This document shows, in pieces, positions 1 through 8,574 of a DNA stretch of 64,000 nucleotides (the first letter of the stretch is position 1; the number at the start of each line of letters is the position of its first letter). Made by a program: the position numbers and the translations under genes. Source of the DNA: Clostridium bornimense. GTDB lineage: Bacteria > Bacillota > Clostridia > Clostridiales > Clostridiaceae. The notes below the pieces were generated by a model. The model was given only the letters and a program-made list of their open reading frames with translations. It did no database searches and was not told the origin of the DNA. The stretch is taken from NCBI RefSeq assembly GCF_018917145.1, contig NZ_JAHLOD010000007.1, positions 34,653 through 98,652 of the forward strand, in the 5' to 3' direction.

Positions 1-1
1 A

Positions 2-337
2 CATCCCGTAAGTTGTGCTGCAGCGCTTGCAGAAGTAACAGAGCTTATTGATAGAGATCTTGCAGGAAATGCAAAAAAAGTAGGAGATTACTTTGCATCT
101 AAACTGGAGGCACTTCCTCATGTAAAAGAAGTAAGACATCAAGGGCTTTTAGTTGGTGTTGAATTTGATGATAGCATTAGTGGTATCGACGTAAAACATG
201 GATGTTTTGATAGAAAGCTTTTAATTACAGCAATTGGTGACCATATTATTCGTATGATACCACCACTTATTGTTTCAAAGGAAGAATGTGATAAGGCATT
301 TGAGATAATAAAAGAAACTGTAGAAGTTTTAGAATAA
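2..337 (+). CDS. Class III PLP aminotransferase, C-terminal part (ArgD-like)
   Basis: This is the last 111 codons of a gene that begins before the window; the reading frame is open from base 2 to TAA at 335-337. The translation starts HPVSCAAALA and continues with RHQGLLVGVEF and a C-terminal IRMIPPLIVSKEECDKAFE segment. These are typical of the small domain of fold-type I, class III aminotransferases such as acetylornithine or 4-aminobutyrate aminotransferase. The catalytic lysine lies outside the window, so the substrate cannot be fixed; ArgD-like is the best guess. A 7-bp terminator hairpin with a T-run follows 30 bases after the stop, so this is the end of a transcription unit. Confidence 0.8.
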   Translation, partial: HPVSCAAALAEVTELIDRDLAGNAKKVGDYFASKLEALPHVKEVRHQGLLVGVEFDDSISGIDVKHGCFDRKLLITAIGDHIIRMIPPLIVSKEECDKAFEIIKETVEVLE

Positions 338-366
338 TGGTAAAAAATTATTATATAGTTAAAGGG

Positions 367-407
367 AAAGCACACTAATCTTAGGTATATAGGTGCTTTT
401 TCTTTTT
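367..407 (+). terminator. Intrinsic terminator after the aminotransferase
   Basis: AAAGCAC (367-373) pairs with GTGCTTT (393-399) across a 19-base loop and is followed by a T-rich tail to 407. It sits 30 bases after the aminotransferase stop. Confidence 0.65.
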
Positions 408-495
408 GAATAGTTTTCAAGGAGTTGTAGATAAATGTATTTTTAGAAATAAGGTTTAAGTAATATAATCTTATAAAAAAGAAGATATTTTTGAA

Positions 496-948
496 ATGAT
501 AAAGATATGGAATGAAGTGGTTAATGATGGAAAAGCCTTTCCTCAAGTAGAAGAATTATCGGTAGAAGAAGCTAATAAGTTTTTTGCTGATCAAAGCTTT
601 TGTGCAGTAGCTGAAATCGATAGTGAAGTGGTAGTGTTATATATTCTTCATCCTAATAATATAGGAAGATGTGGACATATAGCTAATTCTAGTTATGCAG
701 TAAAATCATCTAAAAGAGGTAATAACATTGGAGAGAAACTTGTCAGACATTCTTTAGAAAAAGCAAAGGAGCTAGGATTCCGTATAATGCAATTTAATGC
801 TGTAGTAAGTTCAAATAAAGGTGCAATACATTTGTACGAAAAAATAGGATTTGAAAAAGTTGGAGTTGTAAAGAAAGGTTTCTTAAATAAAGATAATAAA
901 TATGAAGATATTATATTGTTTTACTATGATGTTGAAGAGAATCTTTAA
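496..948 (+). CDS. GNAT family N-acetyltransferase with eroded N-terminus
   Basis: The protein is a 150-residue acyl-CoA acetyltransferase-like product. It carries the GNAT motif A pattern (KSSKRGNNIGEKLV), followed by NAVVSSNKGAIHLYEKIGF, the usual motif B region with the conserved asparagine and tyrosine. The ATG at 496 has no Shine-Dalgarno sequence. In the same frame the ten codons upstream still read like the family's first strand-turn (YKKEDIFE before MIKIWNEV), but they end at a TAA at 466-468 without any ATG, GTG or TTG. The normal start has therefore probably been lost, and the gene may be silent or translated poorly from 496. The acceptor substrate is unknown. Confidence 0.7.
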   Translation: MIKIWNEVVNDGKAFPQVEELSVEEANKFFADQSFCAVAEIDSEVVVLYILHPNNIGRCGHIANSSYAVKSSKRGNNIGEKLVRHSLEKAKELGFRIMQFNAVVSSNKGAIHLYEKIGFEKVGVVKKGFLNKDNKYEDIILFYYDVEENL

Positions 949-986
949 TTGATAAGATTAAGGAATTATTTTGTATACAAAAAGAT

Positions 987-1130
987 GGATGTAATGCAGG
1001 GGTGGCAGATATTGTTAAATATTATCCGGAAATTGATACAACCTTTATAATATTATCTAATACAGATGCTTGTGATATATGGGATTTAGCTTTTGAAGTT
1101 CAACAGTATTTAGGAGTTAAAATGGAATAG
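987..1130 (+). pseudogene. Serine hydrolase (beta-lactamase-like) C-terminal remnant
   Basis: An open stretch of 47 codons ending at TAG 1128-1130 reads NAGVADIVKYYPEIDTTFII, then LSNTDACDIWDLA. This is the usual C-terminal end of class C beta-lactamase-like serine hydrolases, where a glycine-rich strand precedes a D-T-FIILSN strand. No start codon or upstream catalytic domain (SxxK, YxN) is present, and the preceding bases belong to the GNAT gene. I read it as a leftover tail after a deletion. Confidence 0.5.
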
Positions 1131-1177
1131 TAACAAAAAATATCTATTCACATAAAGTTCTTATAGATGTCACAATT

Positions 1178-1300
1178 ATGTCACGGTAAGAAGTTATATT
1201 ATAAGTACAAAGTAGTTAATACTTTCAATGTTTTTTTCATAAACCCTTTTTAAAATAGTATAAAGGATAGCAAAACCCCATATTTGCTATCTTTTTTTTA
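1178..1300 (+). ncRNA. Candidate small RNA, copy A of a three-copy family
   Basis: A promoter-like pair ATGTCA (1178-1183) and TATAAG (1200-1205) with a 16-base spacer is followed by a pyrimidine-rich stretch (TTTTTTTCATAAACCCTTTT at 1231-1250). A strong terminator then follows: GATAGCAAA (1266-1274) pairs with TTTGCTATC (1283-1291), followed by a T-run to 1299. No ORF lies between. The same arrangement recurs at 11201-11338 and 60473-60583, and those two copies share longer sequence identity. The predicted transcript is about 90 nt starting near 1212. This is the most diverged copy. The terminator could instead belong to the remnant upstream. Confidence 0.45.
1264..1299 (+). terminator. Intrinsic terminator of candidate sRNA A
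   Basis: A 9-bp perfect stem (1266-1274 with 1283-1291), an 8-base loop and eight T residues. Confidence 0.75.
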
Positions 1301-1337
1301 TCAATGTGTCCCCAGGGGATACTTTTTGTTTTTATAT

Positions 1338-1655
1338 CTATTTAGAATTTAAATTTAATTCAATGGCATCATCATATTTAATTTCAGTATCTAAATTATG
1401 CATAAAGAATTCTTATGAGCCAGGTTAAAAAAAATCATTATTCTTAAGTGTATGAAGCTTTTCATAGACAATCATAATGGTATTCTGCATTGCATCTTCA
1501 ATATCACTTTCATTGTTAAGTATACCTTTGGATATGCGATACATATCAATTTTATTGTCTTCCATCAATGAAATGAAAGCTTCTTTATCTCCTTTTTTAG
1601 CAGAAGTAATAAGTGAAAAGTTATTAGAAATAGCATGTACATCTGTTAATTCCAT
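1338..1655 (-). pseudogene. ECF-type RNA polymerase sigma factor, broken
   Basis: On the minus strand, ATG at 1655 follows a good AAGGAGG. It opens a 76-residue frame with sigma region 2 features: SLITSAKKGDKEAFISLMED, then SDIEDAMQNTIMIVYEKLH. Normal ECF factors run to about 170 residues. Here the frame stops at 1425 just after a run of eight T (minus strand). The expected next residues WLIRIL are still encoded in another frame at about 1400-1420. After a deletion, a further piece reading KYDDAIELNLNSK continues to a stop at 1338. Region 4 is gone. The gene is a clear frameshift-plus-deletion pseudogene. Confidence 0.65.
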
Positions 1656-1890
1656 CGTTAACCTCCTTACTGAATTTTATTTTCGATTATTAGACCTTGT
1701 AAATAGAAAAAATGTTACAAGAAATTTATTATATTAGTGGATTTTATATAAAAAAATTAATTGTATAAGGTATGAAAGTAGTTTTGGATATTACCATTAT
1801 ATTACATACACACTAAGGTTACATAGGTATTATTAAGATGGAAATTTTATTTTGGAAAAGATAATAAGAAAGAGTGATTTCTTTATAACG
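1656..1890. other. Intergenic stretch upstream of the broken sigma gene
   Basis: Together with 1891-1972 this is a gene-free gap of about 317 bases. It contains the minus-strand Shine-Dalgarno of the sigma remnant (around 1661-1668) and an AT-rich stretch with no convincing ORF. I see no clear promoter or repeat. Confidence 0.4.
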
Positions 1891-1968
1891 AAAAAAAGGT
1901 GCTATAAAGAATAAAAGTATATTATAGATTGCTCTAAGTAACCTTCATTTCTTATATGACAGCACCTA
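1891..1968 (-). terminator. Possible terminator of the 1973-2392 gene
   Basis: On the minus strand AGGTGCT (1967-1961) pairs with AGCACCT (1903-1897) and is followed by seven T. The loop is long (57 bases), so this is weaker than the other terminators here, though it lies just after the stop codon. Confidence 0.45.
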
Positions 1969-1972
1969 ATTG

Positions 1973-2392
1973 CTATTGTTCATCAGTATCATTAGTGTCT
2001 TCAGTATTGAGAATTTGAATAAAAGCTTCAAAACGAAGAAGATTTGCGAAAACACTTATTAAATATGAAATGGAGATAGCTTCATAAGGCGATATATTAA
2101 TATTAGAGTCTCTTACTGAATTTAAGAAATCTTTTTCATCAAGTCTTTTTAATGAAACGATATAAAGCACTATATAGCCAGATAATACTAGTGTCTGACC
2201 ATTAACTATAATTTGTTCAGGTGTTTCATTTCCGTTATAAAGATTTAAAATTCCTAATCTGTCGATTTGGGAAGAGTTAACATAAAAAAGATATCCTAAA
2301 GATAATAGTGCAGCACCTAGCTTTTCTAAATCCGCTAAATTTAGCCCTATATTTTTTATAAAATCATCTATATAATCGCTAGTATCATACAA
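1973..2392 (-). CDS. Hypothetical protein with two hydrophobic segments
   Basis: The product has 139 residues and no family I recognise. Two or three apolar stretches are visible (about residues 23-38, 67-82 and 104-118), and the N- and C-termini are strongly acidic. It may be a small membrane-associated protein. It starts at ATG 2392 with GGAG a few bases upstream on the minus strand. It is divergent from the SNF2 helicase gene, with 190 bases between the two starts, and a hairpin ends the unit. No function is assigned. Confidence 0.6.
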   Translation of the reverse strand: MYDTSDYIDDFIKNIGLNLADLEKLGAALLSLGYLFYVNSSQIDRLGILNLYNGNETPEQIIVNGQTLVLSGYIVLYIVSLKRLDEKDFLNSVRDSNINISPYEAISISYLISVFANLLRFEAFIQILNTEDTNDTDEQ

Positions 2393-2583
2393 GATATGTC
2401 CTCCGCTAAAAAATCTTTAATTTTAGTATATGCTGTATTTTGGTAAAGTTGTATTTTTATTAAGCTATAAATAAAAGAAAATCATATAATTGCAATTTGA
2501 TTAAAAAATGATAAGTGATATTGTCTAAAAAAATTCAAATATGGTAGAATGAAAATATATTTTAAAACAAAGGTTGGTAATGA

Positions 2584-5500
2584 ATGAAAATAGAGAATTT
2601 AGACAAAATAATAAAAAGTGAAACGGATGATAATAGATATAGACGGGGAAAAGAATTAGTAAGACAAAATAAAGTAAAAGACTTAAATTTTGATGTAAAT
2701 AATGAAATTGTTAATATTAATGGAACTGTTGTTAGTAAAAATAGATATGATTCTTATGAAGTAAAGCTTGGATTTAATGTTAGAAGCAGAAGAATAACTA
2801 CTATGGCTTGTAATTGTATTGATTTTTTTAATAGTAGATTTAGTAATAGGCATAGAATATGTAAGCATATAGTAGCGCTAGGACTCTATTTTGAAGAATG
2901 TTATAAAGGAAAAGAAATAAATAAACTAGATTATGAAAGGAAAGTAAGATATAGTAATGACATTATAAAAACGTTAAAGTTACAAGAAGACGCAAAACAG
3001 TTAGTTAATCTTGAAGTTAATATTTTCGAAAGAAATAATAGACTTGAAGGAGAATTAAAAATAGGTACATCACAAATGTACGTTGTTAAAAGCATAAAAA
3101 AGCTGATAGAAGCTATTGAAAAAGAAGAGATAATTACATATGGAAGAAAGTTTACTTTTGATGGTAGTATTCATTATTTTACAGAGAAAGATAATAAAAT
3201 TTTAGATTACTTTGAAGAATATGTTGATATGGAAAAATATTCAGATATGTATAGAATATTAAATGCAAAAAGTATAGTTTTTGTAAATAATGCATTAAAG
3301 AGATTTCTATTAACTTTGGGAAATAAAGAAGTTACTTTAACTTTAGAAAATGAAACATTTACTCCAAAGATATATAACTGTGATGTGCCGCTAAATTTTG
3401 AAATAAAAGAAGAGGATGATTTTATTAAATTATTTGCTAATAATGAATTGCCACAATTATTAACATCAAAGGGAGATGTTATGCTTTATGAAGGAAATAT
3501 ATATTTGCCTTCAAGAAAACAATATGAAGCTTTAAAGTATTTTCAAAGAATACTAAAAGAAGATACTGTTATAAATTTTGATAAAAATAAATTAAATGAT
3601 GTTATAAATATTGTTTTACCTGTAGTTGAGAGAGTATCAAAAAACACTAAATTAGATGAAGAAATATCTAAAAGGATAAAGAGAACTTGTACTGTAGAAT
3701 TTTATTTAGATAAAAAAGGCGATGATATATTTTGTGAGACAAAGTATTATTATGACGGAAAGTTATATAACAAAAATAGTGAAAGTGACTTATTAGTTGT
3801 TAGGGATGTTAAAAAGGAAAAAGAAGTTAATGAAGTTCTTAATAGCTTAAAATTTTATAAGGATAATGATAAGTATATCTTTAGTGGTAGTGACGAAGAA
3901 TTATTTCAATTTATAGATAGTAAAATAGAAAATCTTAAGGCTTTAGGAGAAGTATTTTATTCCAATAAATTTAAGGAGCCTAAGATTTATAGATCATCAT
4001 CAATAGTAGCTTCTATAAAAGAAGAAAAGGGAAGCTTTTTAAAATTTGACTTTTCAGTAGGAGATATTTCACCAAAGGAATACAATAATATATTAAAAGC
4101 ATTTAAAGAGAAAAGAAAGTTTTATAAATTAAAAGATAATAGTTTTATTGATTTGTATGACAAGGAAATTAATGAGTTTTTTAAATTTATAGATAAGGCT
4201 AGTGATAAAGTTAGCAATGGATCTATAAAAATACATAATAGTAAGTCCATATACTTGGATAGTATTTTACAAAATGAAAATATGCCTAAAATTCAGGGTA
4301 AAGAAATAATAAAAGATATTTCTAATGGTTTTAATAATGAAATTAATGTACAGTATGAAATTCCAAAAGACTTAAATGCTACTTTAAGAGAATATCAAAT
4401 ACAAGGATTTAAGTGGCTTCAAAGTTTAAAAAAATATAAGTTTGGTGGTATATTGGCTGATGAAATGGGACTTGGAAAAACTATTCAAACTATAGCATTT
4501 TTATTAAGTGAGAAAGGAAAAAGATCTATAATTGTAACTCCTACATCACTTATTTATAATTGGGAAAGTGAAATTATTAATTTTGCACCAACGTTAAAAA
4601 TAGCAGTAGTTCATGGAGAAAAGGATGCTAGAGAAGAGTTAATTAAAAATTGTGAAGATTATGATGTTATATTAACTACATATGGAATACTAAGAAATGA
4701 AATAGAAGAGTTTTCAAAAATAAAGTTTGATTATTGTATAATTGATGAAGCACAAAACATAAAAAATCCCCTAGCACAAACAACAAAAAGTGTAAAAGAA
4801 ATTAATGCTAATATGAGAGTAGCATTAACGGGAACACCGATAGAAAATAATTTAATGGAGTTATGGTCTATTTTTGATTTTGTTATGCCAGGATATCTTT
4901 TCTCACAAAAGAGTTTCAAAAGTAAATTTGTTAATGATGTTGAAGGCAATGTGGAATTAAAACATCTTATAAGACCATTTATTTTAAGAAGGCTAAAAAG
5001 AGATGTAATGATGGAGTTGCCAGATAAAATAGAGAAGAAGCATTTTATTGAAATGACCAATAGCCAAAAGAAAATCTATAGCACTTATGTTAAAGATATT
5101 ACGGAGAAATTAGATGATAAAGATTTTACAAGAGATAAGATAACTATATTTTCTTATCTGACAACACTTAGACAACTTTGTTTAGATCCTACTTTGGTAG
5201 TGGAAAATTATGATGGTGGTAGTGGAAAAATTAATGTTGCATTAGAAATGATTAAAGATAATATTGAAAACGACCATAAAATTTTATTATTTTCTCAATT
5301 TACATCAGTACTTAATATTTTAAGTAAAGAGTTAGAAAACAACAATATAGAGTACTCATATCTTGATGGATCTACAAAGGCAAAAGATAGAATAGATTTG
5401 GTAGAGAAATTTAATAGTAGTGAAAAGATTAAGGTATTTTTGATATCATTAAAAGCTGGTGGAACAGGATTAAATCTTACTAGTGCAGATGTAGTTATTC

Positions 5501-5742
5501 ATTTTGATCCTTGGTGGAATCCAGCAGCGGAAGAACAAGCTACTGATAGAGCTCATAGAATGGGACAAAAAAATGTAGTGGAAGTTATAAAACTTATTGC
5601 AAAAGGAACTGTAGAAGAAAAAATAATAAAGATGCAAGATGAGAAAAAGAAGCTTATCAATGATGTTATAGATGGTAATTTATCCAATGGTTCATTCCTT
5701 GGAGAACTTACAAAGGAACAACTAATAGAATTATTTTCATAA
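2584..5742 (+). CDS. SNF2-family helicase with N-terminal SWIM zinc finger
   Basis: The protein has 1052 residues. A SWIM zinc-binding motif (MACNC followed by CKHIVAL) lies near residues 77-101. A long poorly conserved middle region matches the bacterial SNF2-associated segment. The ATPase half begins near residue 600 with LREYQIQGFKWL, Walker A DEMGLGKT near 625, the DEAQ box (IIDEAQNIKNP) near 720, LTGTPIENN, and helicase C with LISLKAGGTGLNLT and DRAHRMGQ near 988. All catalytic motifs are present, so it should be an active DNA-dependent translocase. Its partner and substrate are unknown. SWIM-SNF2 proteins are common in firmicutes as lone genes, as here. The SD is weak (AAAGGTTGG). Confidence 0.93.
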   Translation: MKIENLDKIIKSETDDNRYRRGKELVRQNKVKDLNFDVNNEIVNINGTVVSKNRYDSYEVKLGFNVRSRRITTMACNCIDFFNSRFSNRHRICKHIVALGLYFEECYKGKEINKLDYERKVRYSNDIIKTLKLQEDAKQLVNLEVNIFERNNRLEGELKIGTSQMYVVKSIKKLIEAIEKEEIITYGRKFTFDGSIHYFTEKDNKILDYFEEYVDMEKYSDMYRILNAKSIVFVNNALKRFLLTLGNKEVTLTLENETFTPKIYNCDVPLNFEIKEEDDFIKLFANNELPQLLTSKGDVMLYEGNIYLPSRKQYEALKYFQRILKEDTVINFDKNKLNDVINIVLPVVERVSKNTKLDEEISKRIKRTCTVEFYLDKKGDDIFCETKYYYDGKLYNKNSESDLLVVRDVKKEKEVNEVLNSLKFYKDNDKYIFSGSDEELFQFIDSKIENLKALGEVFYSNKFKEPKIYRSSSIVASIKEEKGSFLKFDFSVGDISPKEYNNILKAFKEKRKFYKLKDNSFIDLYDKEINEFFKFIDKASDKVSNGSIKIHNSKSIYLDSILQNENMPKIQGKEIIKDISNGFNNEINVQYEIPKDLNATLREYQIQGFKWLQSLKKYKFGGILADEMGLGKTIQTIAFLLSEKGKRSIIVTPTSLIYNWESEIINFAPTLKIAVVHGEKDAREELIKNCEDYDVILTTYGILRNEIEEFSKIKFDYCIIDEAQNIKNPLAQTTKSVKEINANMRVALTGTPIENNLMELWSIFDFVMPGYLFSQKSFKSKFVNDVEGNVELKHLIRPFILRRLKRDVMMELPDKIEKKHFIEMTNSQKKIYSTYVKDITEKLDDKDFTRDKITIFSYLTTLRQLCLDPTLVVENYDGGSGKINVALEMIKDNIENDHKILLFSQFTSVLNILSKELENNNIEYSYLDGSTKAKDRIDLVEKFNSSEKIKVFLISLKAGGTGLNLTSADVVIHFDPWWNPAAEEQATDRAHRMGQKNVVEVIKLIAKGTVEEKIIKMQDEKKKLINDVIDGNLSNGSFLGELTKEQLIELFS

Positions 5743-5763
5743 GGAAGAATAGTATTTTAAATT

Positions 5764-5803
5764 AAAAAGAACTGATGCACAAAAGTGTAGCAGTTCTTTT
5801 TAT
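5764..5803 (+). terminator. Intrinsic terminator after the SNF2 gene
   Basis: AAAAGAACTG-TGCAC pairs with GTGTA-GCAGTTCTTTT around the AAAA loop at 5781-5784, with a T-rich tail. It lies 20 bases after the stop. Confidence 0.75.
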
Positions 5804-6008
5804 TATGTTATGGAGACTTTGTAAGTATGTAAATGTTAGTTTTTAATCGCCAATAAAACAATGTATTGCCCTAACAAACTTTTATTTGCTAATGGGATAT
5901 CCATATTCATCATATATATTATTTGTGATATAATTTTTAAATATATAGAAAATTATTGAATTAAAGTAATGAATTTCATGAGGGGAAAGAGTAAAGGGGA
6001 ATGAGAAT

Positions 6009-6698
6009 ATGACAAGAAAGTTAGATAAAACAGAGGAAAAAGAGAAGAGAAAAAATCAAATTAGACAATTAAATGAGCCACCGAAGTTAACGGTTCTTGA
6101 AGAGGTGGGAAATGCTGTTACTCATGGAATAGGTGCAATGCTAGCTATAGCTGGAATGGTATTACTTCTAATTAAATCAGATACGGGACTGAAAATTATG
6201 GCATCTTGTTTTTATGGTATAAGTCTATTTTTCTTAATGATTATGAGTTCTTTATATCATTCATTTAAAAGTGGTTCTACGGTAAAACGATTATGGAGAA
6301 GGTTTGATTATTCTTCTATTTATCTCTTAATTGGAGGAACTTTTGCACCACTATATCTAGTGTATTGGGGAAACACTTTAGGAATTGTACTTTTCTGTAT
6401 TCAATGGGCGTTAATAGTTCTCGGTATTACTATAATTGCTGTATTTGGCCCTGGTAGATTTAGTTGGATACATTTTACGTTATATTTCACCATTGGGTGG
6501 AGCGGTATAATATTTTTTCCAGATTGGATAAAAAATAATAGACCATTACTTTTTATGATATTAATAGGGGGAATTCTATATACCATTGGAATGATTCCAT
6601 TTGTAAAGGATAAAAAGTATTGTCACTTTATATGGCACTTTTTCGTTTTGGCAGGAGCTATTTTGCATTGGTTTGGAATATACCTTTACGTTTATTAG
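6009..6698 (+). CDS. trhA: Hemolysin III family (TrhA/YqfA-type) membrane protein
   Basis: The product has 229 residues with seven predicted transmembrane segments after a charged N-terminal tail of about 30 residues (TRKLDKTEEKEKRKNQ). Family motifs are visible: EVGNAVTHGIGA, SSLYHSFK with the conserved S and H, RRFDYSSIYLLIGGTFAP, and near the end CHFIWHFFVLAGAILHWF with the last two metal-binding-type histidines. These belong to the PAQR-like hemolysin III family, whose members have been linked to membrane energy homeostasis; haemolysis is probably not the native role. The gene is monocistronic or read with the SEDS gene 68 bases downstream. Confidence 0.9.
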   Translation: MTRKLDKTEEKEKRKNQIRQLNEPPKLTVLEEVGNAVTHGIGAMLAIAGMVLLLIKSDTGLKIMASCFYGISLFFLMIMSSLYHSFKSGSTVKRLWRRFDYSSIYLLIGGTFAPLYLVYWGNTLGIVLFCIQWALIVLGITIIAVFGPGRFSWIHFTLYFTIGWSGIIFFPDWIKNNRPLLFMILIGGILYTIGMIPFVKDKKYCHFIWHFFVLAGAILHWFGIYLYVY

Positions 6699-6766
6699 CA
6701 CAAAATATACATTTCACCAAAGATAAAATATATAAATAAGTTATTGGAATAATATGAGGTGAAAGA

Positions 6767-7927
6767 ATGAAAAGTAACTTTAAAGTTGAAAGGATGTTAA
6801 AAAGCTTAAAATTAGATAAGAAGCTTCTAGGGGAACTAGATTTTACTACCATCATGATTGTAATAGTAATTGTTATTTTTGGAGTATTAAATATTTATTC
6901 AGCTACATACAATAAAACTTTAGATGGTGTTGCTATTGGCTTTAGATACGCAAAATTGCAACTTATGTGGTTTATTATTGGGCTTCTAGCAGTGTATTTC
7001 ATTTTAACCATAGATTATGCGTTTTTTAAAAACTATGCATATGTAATTTATGGAGCAGCTATTATATTGTTGCTTATAAATAAGTTTATTGGGACAGAAA
7101 GTAAAGGTGCACAATCCTGGCTTACAATAGGTAAACTGACAATACAGCCTTCTGAGTTTGCAAAATTGGCAATAATAATTATTGTAGCAAAAAAGATAGA
7201 AGATATGGATGGAAAGATAGATTCATTTAGAAAATTAGTTACTATTTTCATTTATGCCATTATTCCTACAGCTTTAGTTTTAATACAACCGGATATGGGT
7301 ATGAGTATGGTAATTTTCTTTACAGTACTAGGCATGGTAGTAGTAGGTAAACTTGATTGGAAAGTTATTGTTGGCGGATTTTTAGCTTTGTTTATAGTTA
7401 TTGCTGCAGTATGGAATAGCGGTTTTATTCAACCATACCAAAAAGAACGTATTATGATTTTTATAGATCCTTCAAGAGATCCCCTTGGAAAGGGATATCA
7501 TGTGACACAATCAAAAATTGCAATTGGAGCAGGTGGACTTACTGGAAGTGGATATAAGAATGGAAGTCAAACAAAAGGTGGCTTTATACCAGAAGCATGG
7601 ACTGATTTTATATATTCAGTAGTAGGAGAAGAATGGGGATTTATCGGGGCATTTGGTCTTCTGGCGTTATACGGTATCATGATTTCAAGAATGATTAATA
7701 TAGCTAGGGATTCAAAGGACATTTTTGGTTCAATTCTTGTTGCTGGTGTTACAGCATCAATGCTATTTTCAATTTTACAAAATATAGGCATGACTATTGG
7801 ACTTATGCCAATAACAGGGATAACATTGCCTTTTATGAGTTATGGTGGAAGTTCTATGGTTGTATATTTTATGAGTTTGGCTATTGTATTAAATGTTGGT
7901 ATGAGACGAAAAAAAATTAATTTTTAG
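6767..7927 (+). CDS. rodA: SEDS-family peptidoglycan glycosyltransferase, RodA-like
   Basis: The protein has 386 residues and about ten transmembrane segments. Signature stretches are SKGAQSWLTIG, IQPSEFAKLA, GYHVTQSKIAIGAGG, FIPEAWTDFIYSVVGEEWGF and the C-terminal GITLPFMSYGGSSM. These define the FtsW/RodA/SpoVE family, which polymerises lipid II in the membrane. RodA (elongation) is favoured over FtsW because there is no division gene nearby, but a lone paralogue cannot be assigned firmly. ATG 6767 follows GAGGTGAAAGA. No class B PBP gene is adjacent. Confidence 0.9.
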   Translation: MKSNFKVERMLKSLKLDKKLLGELDFTTIMIVIVIVIFGVLNIYSATYNKTLDGVAIGFRYAKLQLMWFIIGLLAVYFILTIDYAFFKNYAYVIYGAAIILLLINKFIGTESKGAQSWLTIGKLTIQPSEFAKLAIIIIVAKKIEDMDGKIDSFRKLVTIFIYAIIPTALVLIQPDMGMSMVIFFTVLGMVVVGKLDWKVIVGGFLALFIVIAAVWNSGFIQPYQKERIMIFIDPSRDPLGKGYHVTQSKIAIGAGGLTGSGYKNGSQTKGGFIPEAWTDFIYSVVGEEWGFIGAFGLLALYGIMISRMINIARDSKDIFGSILVAGVTASMLFSILQNIGMTIGLMPITGITLPFMSYGGSSMVVYFMSLAIVLNVGMRRKKINF

Positions 7928-7966
7928 CGTTATAAAATAAGTTATATCAGCTGGAGGAACGGATAT

Positions 7967-8458
7967 ATGAAGATACATATTATCGGAGGAAGTGGTACAG
8001 GAAAATCATATATTGCTGACATATTATCAAAGCAGTTTAAAGTACCGCATTTTGATTTAGATGATATCTTTTGGGATAATAATTCGCAGTATTATGGTAT
8101 TAAGATGCCTATTAACAGAAGGACAAAATCACTTGAAAAAATCCTTCAGGAGGAAAATTGGATTATTGAAGGCGTATATTACAAGTGGTTAGAAGATAGC
8201 TTTAAGAAAGCCGATTATATATTTATTTTAAATGTTTCGACATGGGTATATAAGTATAGAATTATTTTACGTTTTCTAAAAAGGAAAGTAGGTATTACTA
8301 AAGGGAAAAAGGAAACAATAGAATCCTTAATTAAATTAATAAAATGGACGGATAATTATAATAAGGAAACAATACCTAAGATAATTGATTTTTTGGAGCC
8401 ATATAAAAAGAAAGTTATAGTGTTAGAAAGTGCAATTGATATTTTGAAATATACGTGA
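7967..8458 (+). CDS. P-loop kinase-like protein (adenylate kinase/FlaR-type)
   Basis: The product has 163 residues. A Walker A motif GGSGTGKS occupies residues 7-14. HFDLDDIFWDN follows and is typical of the small 'DNA topology modulation protein' or FlaR-like nucleoside-kinase-like ATPases. WIIEGVYYKWLED and ADYIFILNVS match the usual middle strands and R-x-R lid region. The substrate is unknown. It starts at ATG 7967 with GGAGG ten bases upstream. The TGA stop lies inside an 11-bp palindrome (8452-8462) found at two other places in the window. Confidence 0.8.
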   Translation: MKIHIIGGSGTGKSYIADILSKQFKVPHFDLDDIFWDNNSQYYGIKMPINRRTKSLEKILQEENWIIEGVYYKWLEDSFKKADYIFILNVSTWVYKYRIILRFLKRKVGITKGKKETIESLIKLIKWTDNYNKETIPKIIDFLEPYKKKVIVLESAIDILKYT

Positions 8459-8462
8459 CGTA
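8452..8462. promoter_or_regulatory. TACGT-G-ACGTA palindrome, copy 1
   Basis: An 11-bp odd palindrome overlaps the stop codon of the P-loop gene. The same core occurs at 33114-33124 and, as its complement, at 48299-48309. It may be a protein-binding site; the factor is unknown. Confidence 0.4.
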
Positions 8463-8523
8463 TATAGGAAAGGGGTATTAAAAGAGTAAAAGAAAAACTT
8501 AATATAAGATTATAACTAGGGTT

Positions 8524-8573
8524 AAAATAGACTCTTGTTCAAAAGTTGAAATATGTGGACAAGAGTCTATTTT
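8524..8573. terminator. Bidirectional terminator between the P-loop gene and vanZ
   Basis: A stem of about 15 bp (AAAATAGACTCTTGT against ACAAGAGTCTATTTT) with a 16-20 base loop, an A-run before it and a T-run after it. It can serve both the plus-strand P-loop gene and the minus-strand VanZ gene. Confidence 0.85.
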
Positions 8574-8574
8574 T

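Noticed and set aside
139..546. A 135-codon minus-strand frame across the aminotransferase end
   Set aside because: It is antisense to a clear aminotransferase and spans a terminator and the next gene.
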